In this document: piece by piece, positions 36,715 to 46,870 of the stretch | How the letters are laid out: every line of letters starts with the position of its first letter | How positions within the stretch are numbered: the stretch's first letter is position 1 | From: Lachnospiraceae bacterium Marseille-Q4251 | GTDB taxonomy: Bacteria > Bacillota > Clostridia > Lachnospirales > Lachnospiraceae | Direction of reading: 5' to 3' | Assembly (NCBI GenBank): GCA_018223435.1 | Contig: JAGTTO010000001.1 | Location: 2,976,001-3,040,000 of the forward strand | DNA length: 64,000 bases | Translations under genes and position numbers: made by a program | The notes under the pieces: model-generated | What the model saw: only the letters and a program-made list of their open reading frames with translations | What the model was told of the DNA's origin: nothing | Databases searched by the model: none

Positions 36715-39108
36715 ATGTTCGAAAATCATTTATGGACAATGGAGCCTGTCGGAAGGGAAGAGAATACCGTACAGGGAAAGAATTATCGTTTTACACTTCT
36801 GACACCGTGTCTGATCCGAATGGAATACCGTGAGGATGGAAAATTTGAAGACCGTCCGACGCAGTCTGTCTGGAACCGTCGTTTTGATGCAGTTCCCCAT
36901 CGCCTGGTGAAGGACGGAGAAGGCTTTGAGCTTTTCACAGACCGCATGCATGTGATTTATTCCGGTGGGCCTTTTTCCAAAAACAGTCTGATGGTAAAAG
37001 CCATAGGCGGACTTCATCCCTTCGGCGCTAACTGGTACTACGGGGAAGAGGACGGAAACTTAGGCGGTACCGCCAGAACACTTGATGGTGTAAATGGCGC
37101 ATGTGCTCTTCAGGACGGTATTCTGTCTCAGAATGGCTGTGCGGTTCTGGATGACAGCAAGTCTCTGATCCTGACGGAGGAAGGCTGGATTGAGCCGCGT
37201 CAGGGTGAGGGCGTGGATATTTATCTTTTTGCTTATGGAAATGATTATAAAGAAGCACTGAATGATTTTTACCGGCTGACAGGAAAGACACCAATGCTTC
37301 CCAGATATGCTCTGGGTAACTGGTGGAGCCGTTATTATGCTTATACGGAGGACAGTTACAAAGAACTGGTGACTCGTTTTGAGAAAGAAGAAATCCCCTT
37401 TTCTGTCGGTGTGATCGATATGGACTGGCATCTGGTGGAGGATGTAGATCCGAAGTACGGAAGCGGCTGGACGGGTTACACCTGGAACAAAAATTATTTT
37501 CCGGATCCGGAACGTTTTATGACCTGGCTTCATGACCATGGCATGCGGATCACTCTGAATCTGCATCCGGCTGACGGTATCCGTGCTTATGAAGAGGCGT
37601 ATCCGGCAATCGCTGCAGAACTTGGCAATGTGGATACAGCCAATGAAGCGCCTGTTGATTTTGATATCACCAGCAAAAAATTCCTGGAGGCTTATTTCAA
37701 ATGTGTGCTTCATCCGGAAGAGGAAAAAGGAGTGGATTTCTGGTGGATCGACTGGCAGCAGGGAAATACCACGAAATTACCGGGACTGGATCCCTTATGG
37801 ATGCTGAACCATTATCATTATCTGGACAGTGCCCGGGACGGTAAGCGCCCCATCACCTTCTCCAGATATGCAGGACCGGGTTCTCATCGTTATCCGGTAG
37901 GCTTCTCCGGAGATACCCATATGACCTGGGATTCCCTGGATTTTCAGCCTTATTTCACGAGCACGGCTTCCAACATTGGTTACGGCTGGTGGAGCCATGA
38001 CATTGGTGGTCATATGCTGGGGTACAAGAATAATGAGATGGCAGCCCGCTGGGTACAGTTCGGTGTCTTCTCACCCATCAACCGTCTCCACAGCAGTAAG
38101 AGTGAGTTTATGGGTAAGGAGCCTTGGCGTTATCCCATGGAGATCGGTGCAGTTATGACGGATTTCCTGCGCTTGCGCCACAGCCTGATTCCTTATCTTT
38201 ACACGATGAACCATCGCGCTTACGCAGAGAATATTCCGCTGATTCTGCCGATGTACTACAGTTATCCGCAGAACAGGGAAGCTTACGGCGTGAAGAACCA
38301 GTACGAGTTCGGTACGGCCTTTGTGGTAGCGCCGATCACCACACCGAAGCATTCCGGCGTCAACAGAGGCAAGGTCCAGGTATGGCTTCCGGAGGGACTG
38401 TACATTGATTTCTTCACCGGCATGATTTACAGCGGTGGAAGAACGCTGGATATGTACCGCGATATTCATTCCATTCCGGTACTGGCTCATGCAGGCGCCA
38501 TCGTGCCGATGACCGGGGAGATTCTCGGAACCGCAGCGGTTCATAATCCGGAAACTCTGGCAATCCGTGTATACGGCGGAGCTGACGGAAGCTTTACCCT
38601 TTATGAGGATGACAACGAGACCAACGCTTACTTAAAGGGTGAGGCTGTCAATACAAAGATGGAACTCAACTGGGAGAAGAAGACCTTCACAATCTCCCCG
38701 GCAGAGGGAAAACTGGAGCTGATCCCGGCAAAGAGAACGATCAAAGTACAGTTCTTCGGCGTAAAAGATTCTGCCGTGACAGTTTCTGTCGGCGGAAAAG
38801 AGGTTTCTGCGGAGAAGACTTACGATGCGGCTAAGAGCTGTCTCACCGTTGCGCTTCCGGAAAACAATGTGACCGAGGAGATCACCGTTACCATGACTGA
38901 GGGCGGACTTGGAAGCAACGATGTGGAAGGAATGATCTTTGATCTTCTGGATCGAGGCGAGCTGGATTTCTATGAGAAAGAGGGCGTTTACGCGCTGATG
39001 CAGAAGAAGATTTCCACAGCGGCTAAACTTGCACAGCTTCAGGCTCTGAACCTGGAGCCGGAGCTGATCGGCGCTGTAGCAGAGATTCTGACGGCTTACG
39101 AGGCTTAA
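36715..39108 (+). CDS. GH31 alpha-glucosidase-type enzyme
   Basis: The 797-residue protein has the GH31 layout: an N-terminal beta domain, then a catalytic barrel from about residue 200. The nucleophile is Asp346 in WWIDWQQG and the acid/base is Asp400 in GFSGDTHMTW, followed by GYGWWSHDIGGHM and the beta-sandwich domains. The last 60 residues form an extra helical tail. It is cytoplasmic. AAAGGAGG precedes the ATG, 50 bp after the activator-like gene, in the same operon as the GH13 enzyme. Alpha-glucosidase is most likely; alpha-xylosidase or sulfoquinovosidase are less likely alternatives. Confidence 0.92.
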   Translation: MFENHLWTMEPVGREENTVQGKNYRFTLLTPCLIRMEYREDGKFEDRPTQSVWNRRFDAVPHRLVKDGEGFELFTDRMHVIYSGGPFSKNSLMVKAIGGLHPFGANWYYGEEDGNLGGTARTLDGVNGACALQDGILSQNGCAVLDDSKSLILTEEGWIEPRQGEGVDIYLFAYGNDYKEALNDFYRLTGKTPMLPRYALGNWWSRYYAYTEDSYKELVTRFEKEEIPFSVGVIDMDWHLVEDVDPKYGSGWTGYTWNKNYFPDPERFMTWLHDHGMRITLNLHPADGIRAYEEAYPAIAAELGNVDTANEAPVDFDITSKKFLEAYFKCVLHPEEEKGVDFWWIDWQQGNTTKLPGLDPLWMLNHYHYLDSARDGKRPITFSRYAGPGSHRYPVGFSGDTHMTWDSLDFQPYFTSTASNIGYGWWSHDIGGHMLGYKNNEMAARWVQFGVFSPINRLHSSKSEFMGKEPWRYPMEIGAVMTDFLRLRHSLIPYLYTMNHRAYAENIPLILPMYYSYPQNREAYGVKNQYEFGTAFVVAPITTPKHSGVNRGKVQVWLPEGLYIDFFTGMIYSGGRTLDMYRDIHSIPVLAHAGAIVPMTGEILGTAAVHNPETLAIRVYGGADGSFTLYEDDNETNAYLKGEAVNTKMELNWEKKTFTISPAEGKLELIPAKRTIKVQFFGVKDSAVTVSVGGKEVSAEKTYDAAKSCLTVALPENNVTEEITVTMTEGGLGSNDVEGMIFDLLDRGELDFYEKEGVYALMQKKISTAAKLAQLQALNLEPELIGAVAEILTAYEA

Positions 39109-39113
39109 AAATT

Positions 39114-39260
39114 TGTAACTATTCAGAGCCAAGCAGATTTTCAGCCAGAAGTGTGATTCATGCTTGCATGAACGAATACTTTAGACTGGAAATCTATTTG
39201 GCGAGAAGCCACAACGGGATGAAGCGTAGCGGAATCGAGGTGTGGCTCTGAATAGTTACA
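39114..39260. repeat. Palindromic repeat A, copy 1
   Basis: Perfect 18-bp terminal inverted repeats: TGTAACTATTCAGAGCCA at 39114-39131 and TGGCTCTGAATAGTTACA at 39243-39260. Inside, a long hairpin (GCCAA..AGATTTTCAG with CTGGAAATCT..TTGGC) has a tip TTCATGC-TT-GCATGAA. A second small hairpin follows. It sits between the GH31 stop codon and its terminator. Confidence 0.85.
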
Positions 39261-39273
39261 AAAATTTTTAATG

Positions 39274-39317
39274 GCAGACCGGTATTCTTGAAAAAGAAGA
39301 GCCGGTCTGCTTTTTTT
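39274..39317 (+). terminator. Terminator of GH13-activator-GH31 operon
   Basis: GCAGACCGG (39274-39282) pairs with CCGGTCTGC (39302-39310), followed by seven Ts. A TATAAT box at 39363-39368 may serve the beta-galactosidase gene, but no clear -35 is seen. Confidence 0.9.
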
Positions 39318-39407
39318 ATAAAAGGGTTACACTTAGGTATGGAAAAAAACAGAAAGATTTTTTATAATAGAGGTACAGGCTATTTTTGACAGGAGGGATT
39401 TTACAAC

Positions 39408-42400
39408 ATGATCGTACCAAAGTATTTTGAAGACCTGAATGTACTTCACAAAAATACCATGCCGAACCGTGCCTATTACATCCCGGCATCGGTGCCCATG
39501 GATCTTCAGCCGGAGACGAGAGAGACATCAGACCGTTTTCTTCTGCTTTCCGGAGACTGGAAATTCCGTTATTTCGAGAATATTTATGATGTAAAGGAAG
39601 AATTTTTCCAGGATGGCTATGACACGGCTGCTTTTGATGAGGTGAAAGTGCCGGGTGTCTGGCAGAATTACGGCTATGACCATCACCAGTACACGAATGT
39701 CCGTTATCCGTTCCCGATGGATCCACCCTATGTTCCTGTGGTGAACCCCTGCGGAGCTTATGTCCGGTATTTTTCCTATAAGAAGGACTCGAAAGCTCCG
39801 AAGACTTACCTGAATTTCGAGGGTGTGGACTCCTGCTTTTATGTGTGGGTGAACGGTAGCTTTGTGGGCTACAGTCAGGTTTCCCATTCCACCAGTGAGT
39901 TTGACGTGACCGAGTTGCTCCGCGAGGGCGAAAATACGCTGGCTGTTCTGGTGGTGAAATGGTGTGACGGAAGCTATTTTGAGGATCAGGACAAATTCCG
40001 TATGAGCGGCATTTTCCGCGATGTCTATCTTCTGAACCGTCCGGAAAACGGAATTCAGGACTATTTTGTGAAAGCGATTCCTTCTGAGGATTATCAGGAC
40101 GGAACGATCACCATTGATTTTACCTACCGGAAAGAGCCGGTGCCGGTCAATATTACCCTTTCCGATGCGGAGGGAAAAACGCTTGCCCAGGTGACGGCGG
40201 AAGGACAGGTTTCTATCCCTGTGAAGAATGCTCATCTCTGGAGTGCAGAGGATCCATATCTCTATAAACTGGTTCTTTCTACTGGGGAGGAGGCTATCAC
40301 CGAGCAGGTGGGAATACGCGAGATCCATACGGAAAAAGGCGTGCTCTACATCAACGGTGTGAAGGTCAAATTCCACGGAACCAACCGCCACGACAGCGAT
40401 CCGGTGACTGGTTTTGCCATCAGCCTGGATCAGATCAAGAAGGATCTGACCCTGATGAAAGAACACAACATGAATGCGATCCGCACCAGCCATTATCCCA
40501 ACGCGCCGCATTTTTATCAGCTCTATGACCGTCTGGGCTTTTTCATTATCGATGAGGCGGACAATGAGAGTCACGGAACATCGGATATTTACGATAAGGA
40601 TCCGAGCTGGGAATCCAGATCCAAACGCTGGAATGAGATCATTGCGGACAATCCTCTGTATACAGAGTCCACTGTGGACCGTACCCAGCGCTGCGTGGAG
40701 CGTGACAAAAACCGCCCCAGCGTCGTGATCTGGTCCATGGGAAATGAGTGCGCTTACGGTTGCACCTTTGAGGAGGCGCTGAGATGGACGAAGAAATTTG
40801 ATTCCACCCGTCTCACCCATTACGAGAGTTCCCGCTATGTGTCCGACAAGCGGAAATACGATTACAGCGTCATTGATCTTCAGAGCCGGATGTATCCTTC
40901 TCTGGATGAGATCCGTGACTATTTTAAAGAGGACGGCACCAAGCCTTTTGTGATGTGCGAGTACTGCCACTCCATGGGCAACGGCCCGGGTGATCTGGAG
41001 GATTATTTCGAGGTTATCCAGTCCTACGACGGAGCATGCGGCGCTTTCATGTGGGAGTGGTGCGATCACGCCATCGACCTTGGAAAGACCATCAAAGGCA
41101 AAAAGGTTTATGCCTACGGTGGCGACCACAACGAGTATCCCCATGACGGAAACTTCTGCATGGATGGCCTAGTTTATCCGGACCGCACACCGCATACGGG
41201 ACTCCTGGAGTTCAAGAATGTACACCGTCCCGTGCGTGTCATCTCCTTTGACCAGGAAAAAGGTACCGCAGTTCTTCATAACTACATGGATTTCACGAAT
41301 CTGAAAGATCTTCTGATGATTCGTTACGAGGCCTCCATCGACGGCGTGACCGTGGAAAACGGCATCATCGACGATCCGGCAGTTCTGGATCTTCCGGCCC
41401 ATGAGGAAAAAGAAATCACCCTTCCGGTACCTCAGGCAGAAAAAGGAAAATGCTTCCTGAAGCTGACTTATCTTTTAAAGGAGGCCACGGAGGTGCTTCC
41501 CGCAGGCTTCGAGCTGGGCTTTGACGAGCTTGCTGTTAAGACAGCTGAGAATGTGAACCAGACGGCAAAAGCGCTTCTGGCAGCTTCCGACCATGCAGGA
41601 AAAAACTTTGCTGTGGATGAGGACGACCATTATCTCATCGTTTCCTCCGATGATTTCTGTTACACTTATAATAAGCTCACCGGCGTTTTCGCAAAGATGG
41701 TTTACAAAAACCAGAGTCTTCTGGATCGTCCGATGGAGTACAACATCTGGAGAGCGCCCACGGACAATGACCGGAACATCAAGCTGGAGTGGATGAAGGC
41801 CCAGTACGACCGGATTGTGACGAGAGCTTATGAGACGAAAGTACATAAAACGGAAAAAGAAGTGAAGATTGAGACCACACTTTCCATCTCTGCCATTTAC
41901 ATTCAGCGGATTTTGGATATTCAGGTGACCTGGAACATTCAGGCAGACGGAACCGTGGATATAGCCATGGATGTGAAACGAAATCCGATTTTCCCGATGC
42001 TGCCCCGCTTTGGCCTCCGTCTCTTCCTGCCGAAGGAGATGAAGGACGTGACATACTACGGACTTGGTCCTGTGGAGAGCTATATGGATAAGCGTCGGGC
42101 CAGCTGGCATGGGGAGTTCTCTTCTCCGGTAACGGACCTTCACGAGGATTATATCCGTCCCCAGGAAAACGGCAGCCACTACGACTGTGACTATGTGACC
42201 CTCAGCAGCAATGCAGGCCATCTTCTGCCGGAGAGAAAAACATCTCTCACAGCAGTGAGCGGTCAGACCTTCTCTTTCAACGCTTCCGTGTATACAGAGG
42301 AAGAGCTGACGAATAAGGCTCACAACTATGAGCTGGAGGAGTGCGGAAGTACCGTGCTCTGCCTGGACTACCGCCAGAATGGCATCGGTTCCAACAGCTG

Positions 42401-42479
42401 CGGACCTCAGCTGATCGAGAAATACCGGCTGGATGAAACCGAATTTCATTTTGAGCTGCGTCTGAAACCAGAAGCATAA
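39408..42479 (+). CDS. lacZ: Beta-galactosidase, GH2 (LacZ-type)
   Basis: 1023 residues, the length of E. coli LacZ, with the same domain order (sugar-binding, two Ig-like, barrel, small beta domain, large C-terminal beta-supersandwich). The catalytic pair is acid/base Glu447 in WSMGNECAYG and nucleophile Glu518 in FVMCEYCHSMGN. NRHDSDPVTG and SHYPNAPHF are also family landmarks. No signal peptide, so it acts on imported galactosides. AGGAGGG precedes the ATG. The stop lies two bases from the stop of the convergent AraC gene, which may regulate it. Confidence 0.95.
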   Translation: MIVPKYFEDLNVLHKNTMPNRAYYIPASVPMDLQPETRETSDRFLLLSGDWKFRYFENIYDVKEEFFQDGYDTAAFDEVKVPGVWQNYGYDHHQYTNVRYPFPMDPPYVPVVNPCGAYVRYFSYKKDSKAPKTYLNFEGVDSCFYVWVNGSFVGYSQVSHSTSEFDVTELLREGENTLAVLVVKWCDGSYFEDQDKFRMSGIFRDVYLLNRPENGIQDYFVKAIPSEDYQDGTITIDFTYRKEPVPVNITLSDAEGKTLAQVTAEGQVSIPVKNAHLWSAEDPYLYKLVLSTGEEAITEQVGIREIHTEKGVLYINGVKVKFHGTNRHDSDPVTGFAISLDQIKKDLTLMKEHNMNAIRTSHYPNAPHFYQLYDRLGFFIIDEADNESHGTSDIYDKDPSWESRSKRWNEIIADNPLYTESTVDRTQRCVERDKNRPSVVIWSMGNECAYGCTFEEALRWTKKFDSTRLTHYESSRYVSDKRKYDYSVIDLQSRMYPSLDEIRDYFKEDGTKPFVMCEYCHSMGNGPGDLEDYFEVIQSYDGACGAFMWEWCDHAIDLGKTIKGKKVYAYGGDHNEYPHDGNFCMDGLVYPDRTPHTGLLEFKNVHRPVRVISFDQEKGTAVLHNYMDFTNLKDLLMIRYEASIDGVTVENGIIDDPAVLDLPAHEEKEITLPVPQAEKGKCFLKLTYLLKEATEVLPAGFELGFDELAVKTAENVNQTAKALLAASDHAGKNFAVDEDDHYLIVSSDDFCYTYNKLTGVFAKMVYKNQSLLDRPMEYNIWRAPTDNDRNIKLEWMKAQYDRIVTRAYETKVHKTEKEVKIETTLSISAIYIQRILDIQVTWNIQADGTVDIAMDVKRNPIFPMLPRFGLRLFLPKEMKDVTYYGLGPVESYMDKRRASWHGEFSSPVTDLHEDYIRPQENGSHYDCDYVTLSSNAGHLLPERKTSLTAVSGQTFSFNASVYTEEELTNKAHNYELEECGSTVLCLDYRQNGIGSNSCGPQLIEKYRLDETEFHFELRLKPEA

Positions 42480-42481
42480 GC

Positions 42482-43366
42482 TTATAATTCAGAGGCTTTC
42501 CGGACCTTCAAGGGAGTGGTCCGGTAAGCCTCTTTGAATTTCCGGACAAAAAAAGCATAGCTGGCAAAGCCGTTTTTCTCGGAGATCTCGTGAATCGGAT
42601 AGTCCGTGGTGATAAGATCCGTGTAGGCGTGCTCCATCCGCACCGAGGTGAGGTATTCGGTGATCGTAAGATGCAGGGAATTTTTGAAAAAACGGGAGAG
42701 ATAGGCGGGCGTCACAGAGATCTGGGCAGCCAGCTCGTCCAGCGTCAAAGGCTCCATATAGTGTTCGTGAATGTAGGCCGTCACCGTGCGGAGCCGGTCA
42801 TAGTGGCGATATTCCTTTCCCGGGGCGGCATTTTTTCCTGAAGCGGGGAAGGTGGTGCAGAGAAGATAGATCAGTTCGTAAATGAGACTTAAAATCTGCG
42901 CCTGATAGAAATCCGGCTGTTCCTGACAGAGCTTGCAGGCAGCAGCGAGAAGAGAGGAGAGCTTTTGAAGCCCTTCTTTTTTTATGGGATCGGCCTTGTC
43001 CCGGGAGAGGAGGGGCAACTCGAAGGGGAAAGACTCCGGATTGGGAAGACAGCGCCTGAGATGCTCATAGGGGAGCAAAAGCACATGGGCCGTGGTGTCG
43101 GCACGCTCGGAAAGTGTGGAATGAATGGTATTTGTGTTGAAAAGTACCGTGTCTCCGGGATAAATCGTGAATTTCTTCTGGTTTACGGTGACGGAGAGTT
43201 CGCCGGAGAGCAGATGGATGAGTTCCAGATCCTCGTGAAAATGGGGCGGAACGTAGGAGATTCCGTCGTCACTGAAGAAACAGCGAAGGGGCAGAAAACG
43301 GGCGGTGCTGACAATTTCATGCCGCAGGGCCAGGGCGGTCAGGTCGGAAAATGGATTTTCTTTCAT
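42482..43366 (-). CDS. AraC-family regulator with cupin sensor
   Basis: The 294-residue protein has an N-terminal cupin (YVPPHFHEDLELIHLLSGE, PGDTVLFNTNTIHST) for sugar sensing and a C-terminal AraC double helix-turn-helix (LTLDELAAQISVTPAYLSRF, EISEKNGFASYAFFVRKFKE). GGAGGC precedes the ATG. It is divergent from the GH78 gene across 213 bp and convergent with lacZ, so it may control either or both. Its last codons form a hairpin that may terminate lacZ transcripts. Confidence 0.92.
   Translation of the reverse strand: MKENPFSDLTALALRHEIVSTARFLPLRCFFSDDGISYVPPHFHEDLELIHLLSGELSVTVNQKKFTIYPGDTVLFNTNTIHSTLSERADTTAHVLLLPYEHLRRCLPNPESFPFELPLLSRDKADPIKKEGLQKLSSLLAAACKLCQEQPDFYQAQILSLIYELIYLLCTTFPASGKNAAPGKEYRHYDRLRTVTAYIHEHYMEPLTLDELAAQISVTPAYLSRFFKNSLHLTITEYLTSVRMEHAYTDLITTDYPIHEISEKNGFASYAFFVRKFKEAYRTTPLKVRKASEL
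42492..42535. terminator. Hairpin inside the 3' end of the AraC gene, probable lacZ terminator
   Basis: GAGGCTTTCCGGACC (42492-42506) pairs with GGTCCGGTAAGCCTC (42518-42532) with a single mismatch, followed by TTTGAATT on the plus strand. It is entirely coding on the minus strand. Confidence 0.65.
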
Positions 43367-43579
43367 AGATGCCTCCGAAAAAATTTGATACTGTTATCAT
43401 AAGAAAAATTTCGCCAAAAAACAACTCATATTCCGAAGAAAAAAGCCGAAATCTGATATTTTTTCGGGAGAAAAATCATCTGTCCGCCGGTGGAAGTAAG
43501 GTGTATACTAGCCTTAACAGAGTGGCCGGGCCGGGTGGCCTTCGGACACGCAGAATCACAAATTTAGGGAGGTTTTACT

Positions 43580-46500
43580 ATGGGATTATCACTGACAGAA
43601 CTTCTTGTGGAATATCTTCGTTCGCCCCTGGGGCTGGACGAAAAAGCGCCCCGTTTTTCCTGGCAGCTTTCTTCTGACAAAAAGGACACCCTCCAGACGG
43701 CGGTTGAGATTCGTGTGAGAGAGGCGAAAACGGAGGAAGAGGTCTGGGATTCCGGCCTTCTGTCTACCGACGTTTCCACCGGAATCACCTATGAAGGAAA
43801 GGCGTTAAAGCCCTGCACCGCCTATGTGGTACAGGTGGAAGTGACCGATAATTACGGCAGAAAAGCCGTGGCAGAGACCGTTTTTGAGACCGGTTTTCTG
43901 AAAAAAGACAAGAGCGTCTGGGAAGGTGCCGACTGGATCGGAGCGCCGGATTTCCATGTGGCTGCCAATGCGAGAGGCGTCTTCGTGCTGGAGAGTACAT
44001 TTCGCATGAAAGAGGGAAGCAAGCGGGTCGGCGTTGTCTTCGGAGCCAACGATTTCCGTCTTCTGGACCACAACCAGAACGAGTATGGTCTGGAGGGCGA
44101 AAACTACATCCGCTACGAGATCAACCGGGCTGGTGAGACGCCGGTGCTGGATATTTACCGGGTAGGCTATGCGAAGGACGACAAAAAGGACGTGCCGTTC
44201 GCGACAGTAGAGCTGGACAAAAATGTGAACTTTGATGAGTTTCACTGCTTAAAGATCGTGGTGGACGGCGACAAGGCCTTCACCTATCTGGACGAGAAGC
44301 CGGTGGATGTGCCGGAGACCGCGATGGGACCGATGAAAATTTCCGGCCGCGTGCTGAATCCCAGAGGCCACAACGATGTGCTTACCTATCCGAGACTGAA
44401 CGAGATCGGATTTTTTGCAGGGGAAGGTGACACGGCTTACTTCAAAGATCTGACTGTAAAAAATCTCCGGACGCCGGGCAGAACCTTTGTGGAGGAAACA
44501 CCGGAGAAAGTGGCTTCCATTTTTGCAGAGCTTCCGAAGGAGGAGGGCTGCTTTGCCGTCAGCGGAACCCAGATCACGAAGGACCCCTCGAGAGGTGCGA
44601 TTCCGATGCTTCGGAGCAATATTCCGGTGCGGAAAGATGCGGCTCTTCAGAGAGCCCGGCTCTATGTGACGGCCCGAGGTATCTACGACGTTCATGTAAA
44701 CGGCGCCCGGATCACAGAAAATCTTCTGGCTCCGGGACTGACCCAGTACGACAAGCGGATGAACTATCAGACTTACGATCTGACCGGAATCTTAAAGCCC
44801 GGAAACAACGGAATCGGCGTAGCTCTTGGCTCCGGCTGGTGGTGCGATGCCCAGACATTTGTGGTAAAAAATTATAATTATTTTGGTGATAAAGAGGCCC
44901 TTCTGGCCAAAATCGTTCTTGAATTTGCCGACGGCGACCGGGAGGTTTACACCACGAATCCGGAAACCTGGAAATATTTCGGCGACGGACCTTACCGTTA
45001 CAGCGGATTTTTCCTGGGCGAGCAGTACGATGCCAGAAAGAAAGCCGTTTACGATGCCTTTTCTCTGGCTGATTTTGACGACAGCGGATGGAGCGCAGCG
45101 GCAAAAGAGCCCTGGGAGCTTTCGGTCATCGCAGAAAACCGGACTTTCCCGGCTGGTTTTGGCAGAAGCTGGCCCCAGGTACACGGCGGCGAAGTTTCTT
45201 TCGAAGGCGGTTATCCGGCGCCGGTTCATGTGACGGCTGTCCGCAGCGCCAAAAAGCGGCTCGATCAGGGTGAGAAGATTTACATTTACGACCTGGAGCA
45301 GGAGATGGCCGGCGTGCCCCGCATCCATTTCCATGAAAAAGCAGGCACCAAAGTCATCATCCGCTATGCGGAGGTGCTCTACCCGAATCTTCCGGAGTAT
45401 AGAGAAAATGTGGGCAAGCTGATGCTGGAAAACTACCGTGACGCCACCAGCACCGATATCTATATCTGCAGCGGCGAGGAGGGCGAGGTTTATCAGCCCA
45501 GATTCACCTTCCACGGTTACCGCTACATCGAGATCAGCGGTGTGGAAAATCCGCCCGCTCTTTCCGAGGTGGAGAGTCTCCAGTATTCCTCCAGCGAAAA
45601 ATTTGCCGGAAGCTTCGAGAGTTCCCATGCCCTTCTGAACCGTTTTACGGAAAATGTACACTGGTCTCAGCTCTGCAACTTCATCAACATTCCCACGGAC
45701 TGCCCCCAGAGAAATGAGCGCATGGGCTGGGCAGGCGACACCCATGTATTCTGCCACACGGCTCTTCTGAACAGCGATCTGAAACTCTTTTATGAGCGCT
45801 ATCTGCAGGCTTTCGAGGATCTGCAGACCGGGGAAGGCCAGTATCCGGAGATCGCGCCGGTGGGCGGCGGTTTCGGCGGCGTGACCTATGAGTGCGCCAG
45901 CATTTTCATCGCCTATGAGCTTTACGAGCAGTACGGTGATACACGGATTCTGGAGAAATATTATCCGGGCATGAAAAAGTACATGGAATATATGAAGGAC
46001 AAAGGCCTTCCGGGAGCAGGAAGCCCGGCAGTAGGGCCTTTAGGCGACTGGCTGGCCCCGGAAGAGACAGATCTTCCTCTGCTCTGGAACGCTTTCTATT
46101 ACAGAGAAGCTGTCCTGATGGAAAAGATCGCCGGCATTCTGAAGGATGAGGAAGGTGCGAAGACCTATCACGAACTGGCAGAAAAATGCCGCCGTTACTG
46201 GAACGACACCTTTGTGGATCCTGAGACGAAGAAAACCCGGACCCTGGAAGGCAAGCCTTGTGATACGCAGTGCTCTTATGTACTGGGCCTGCAGTACGGC
46301 ATCATGGAGGACAGAGAGGCAGCGGCTAAGCATTTGCTTCGGAAGACCAGAGCTGCCAACCACACCGTTGGAACTGGTTTCTTTGGAACAGGTCTTCTGA
46401 ACCAGGCTCTCTGCGATACGGGAGCTTCTGAGGATGCTTATAAGCTGATGCTCCAGACAGCATTCCCGTCCTGGCTTTATCCGGTAACCCAGGGAGCTAC

Positions 46501-46870
46501 GACGATCTGGGAGCATTGGGATTCCCTTACCGAGGAGAAGGGCTTCGGCGGCCAGAACGCCATGAACTCCTTCAACCATTATTCCCTGGGAAGCGTGCTT
46601 TCCTGGCTCTACCAGTATGTCTTAGGCATCCGCCGGGAGGAGGAGCATCCGGGCTTCACCCATTTCCGCCTGGAACCGGTGATCGGCGATCTGACCTGGG
46701 CCAAAGGCAGCGTGAACTCCCCCTGCGGAGTTATCGAGAGCGGCTGGAAAAAAGAGAACGGCCGCATTCTCTACCAGTGCGAGATCCCGGTAAACACCAG
46801 AGCAACCCTGGTTCTGCCGGGTGGTAAAAGCGAGGAATTAGGTTCAGGAAGACATGAGTTTACGGTATAA
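43580..46870 (+). CDS. Alpha-L-rhamnosidase, GH78
   Basis: 1096 residues. The Bac_rhamnosid domains are present: N-terminal fibronectin-like region, carbohydrate-binding beta domain (RLYVTARGIYDVHVNGARI) and the (alpha/alpha)6 barrel with IPTDCPQRNERMGWAGD (Glu713 is the likely acid) and GATTIWEHWDS. An insertion at about 120-300 looks like a concanavalin-type beta-sandwich (RYEINRAGETPVLDIYRVG). No signal peptide. AGGGAGG precedes the ATG. It is divergent from the AraC regulator. The substrate is probably rhamnosylated plant glycosides or pectin fragments. Confidence 0.94.
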   Translation: MGLSLTELLVEYLRSPLGLDEKAPRFSWQLSSDKKDTLQTAVEIRVREAKTEEEVWDSGLLSTDVSTGITYEGKALKPCTAYVVQVEVTDNYGRKAVAETVFETGFLKKDKSVWEGADWIGAPDFHVAANARGVFVLESTFRMKEGSKRVGVVFGANDFRLLDHNQNEYGLEGENYIRYEINRAGETPVLDIYRVGYAKDDKKDVPFATVELDKNVNFDEFHCLKIVVDGDKAFTYLDEKPVDVPETAMGPMKISGRVLNPRGHNDVLTYPRLNEIGFFAGEGDTAYFKDLTVKNLRTPGRTFVEETPEKVASIFAELPKEEGCFAVSGTQITKDPSRGAIPMLRSNIPVRKDAALQRARLYVTARGIYDVHVNGARITENLLAPGLTQYDKRMNYQTYDLTGILKPGNNGIGVALGSGWWCDAQTFVVKNYNYFGDKEALLAKIVLEFADGDREVYTTNPETWKYFGDGPYRYSGFFLGEQYDARKKAVYDAFSLADFDDSGWSAAAKEPWELSVIAENRTFPAGFGRSWPQVHGGEVSFEGGYPAPVHVTAVRSAKKRLDQGEKIYIYDLEQEMAGVPRIHFHEKAGTKVIIRYAEVLYPNLPEYRENVGKLMLENYRDATSTDIYICSGEEGEVYQPRFTFHGYRYIEISGVENPPALSEVESLQYSSSEKFAGSFESSHALLNRFTENVHWSQLCNFINIPTDCPQRNERMGWAGDTHVFCHTALLNSDLKLFYERYLQAFEDLQTGEGQYPEIAPVGGGFGGVTYECASIFIAYELYEQYGDTRILEKYYPGMKKYMEYMKDKGLPGAGSPAVGPLGDWLAPEETDLPLLWNAFYYREAVLMEKIAGILKDEEGAKTYHELAEKCRRYWNDTFVDPETKKTRTLEGKPCDTQCSYVLGLQYGIMEDREAAAKHLLRKTRAANHTVGTGFFGTGLLNQALCDTGASEDAYKLMLQTAFPSWLYPVTQGATTIWEHWDSLTEEKGFGGQNAMNSFNHYSLGSVLSWLYQYVLGIRREEEHPGFTHFRLEPVIGDLTWAKGSVNSPCGVIESGWKKENGRILYQCEIPVNTRATLVLPGGKSEELGSGRHEFTV

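Noticed and set aside
39528..41144. A 538-codon minus-strand open frame within the beta-galactosidase gene
   Set aside because: It lies entirely opposite conserved GH2 catalytic segments and shows no family motif or ribosome-binding site.
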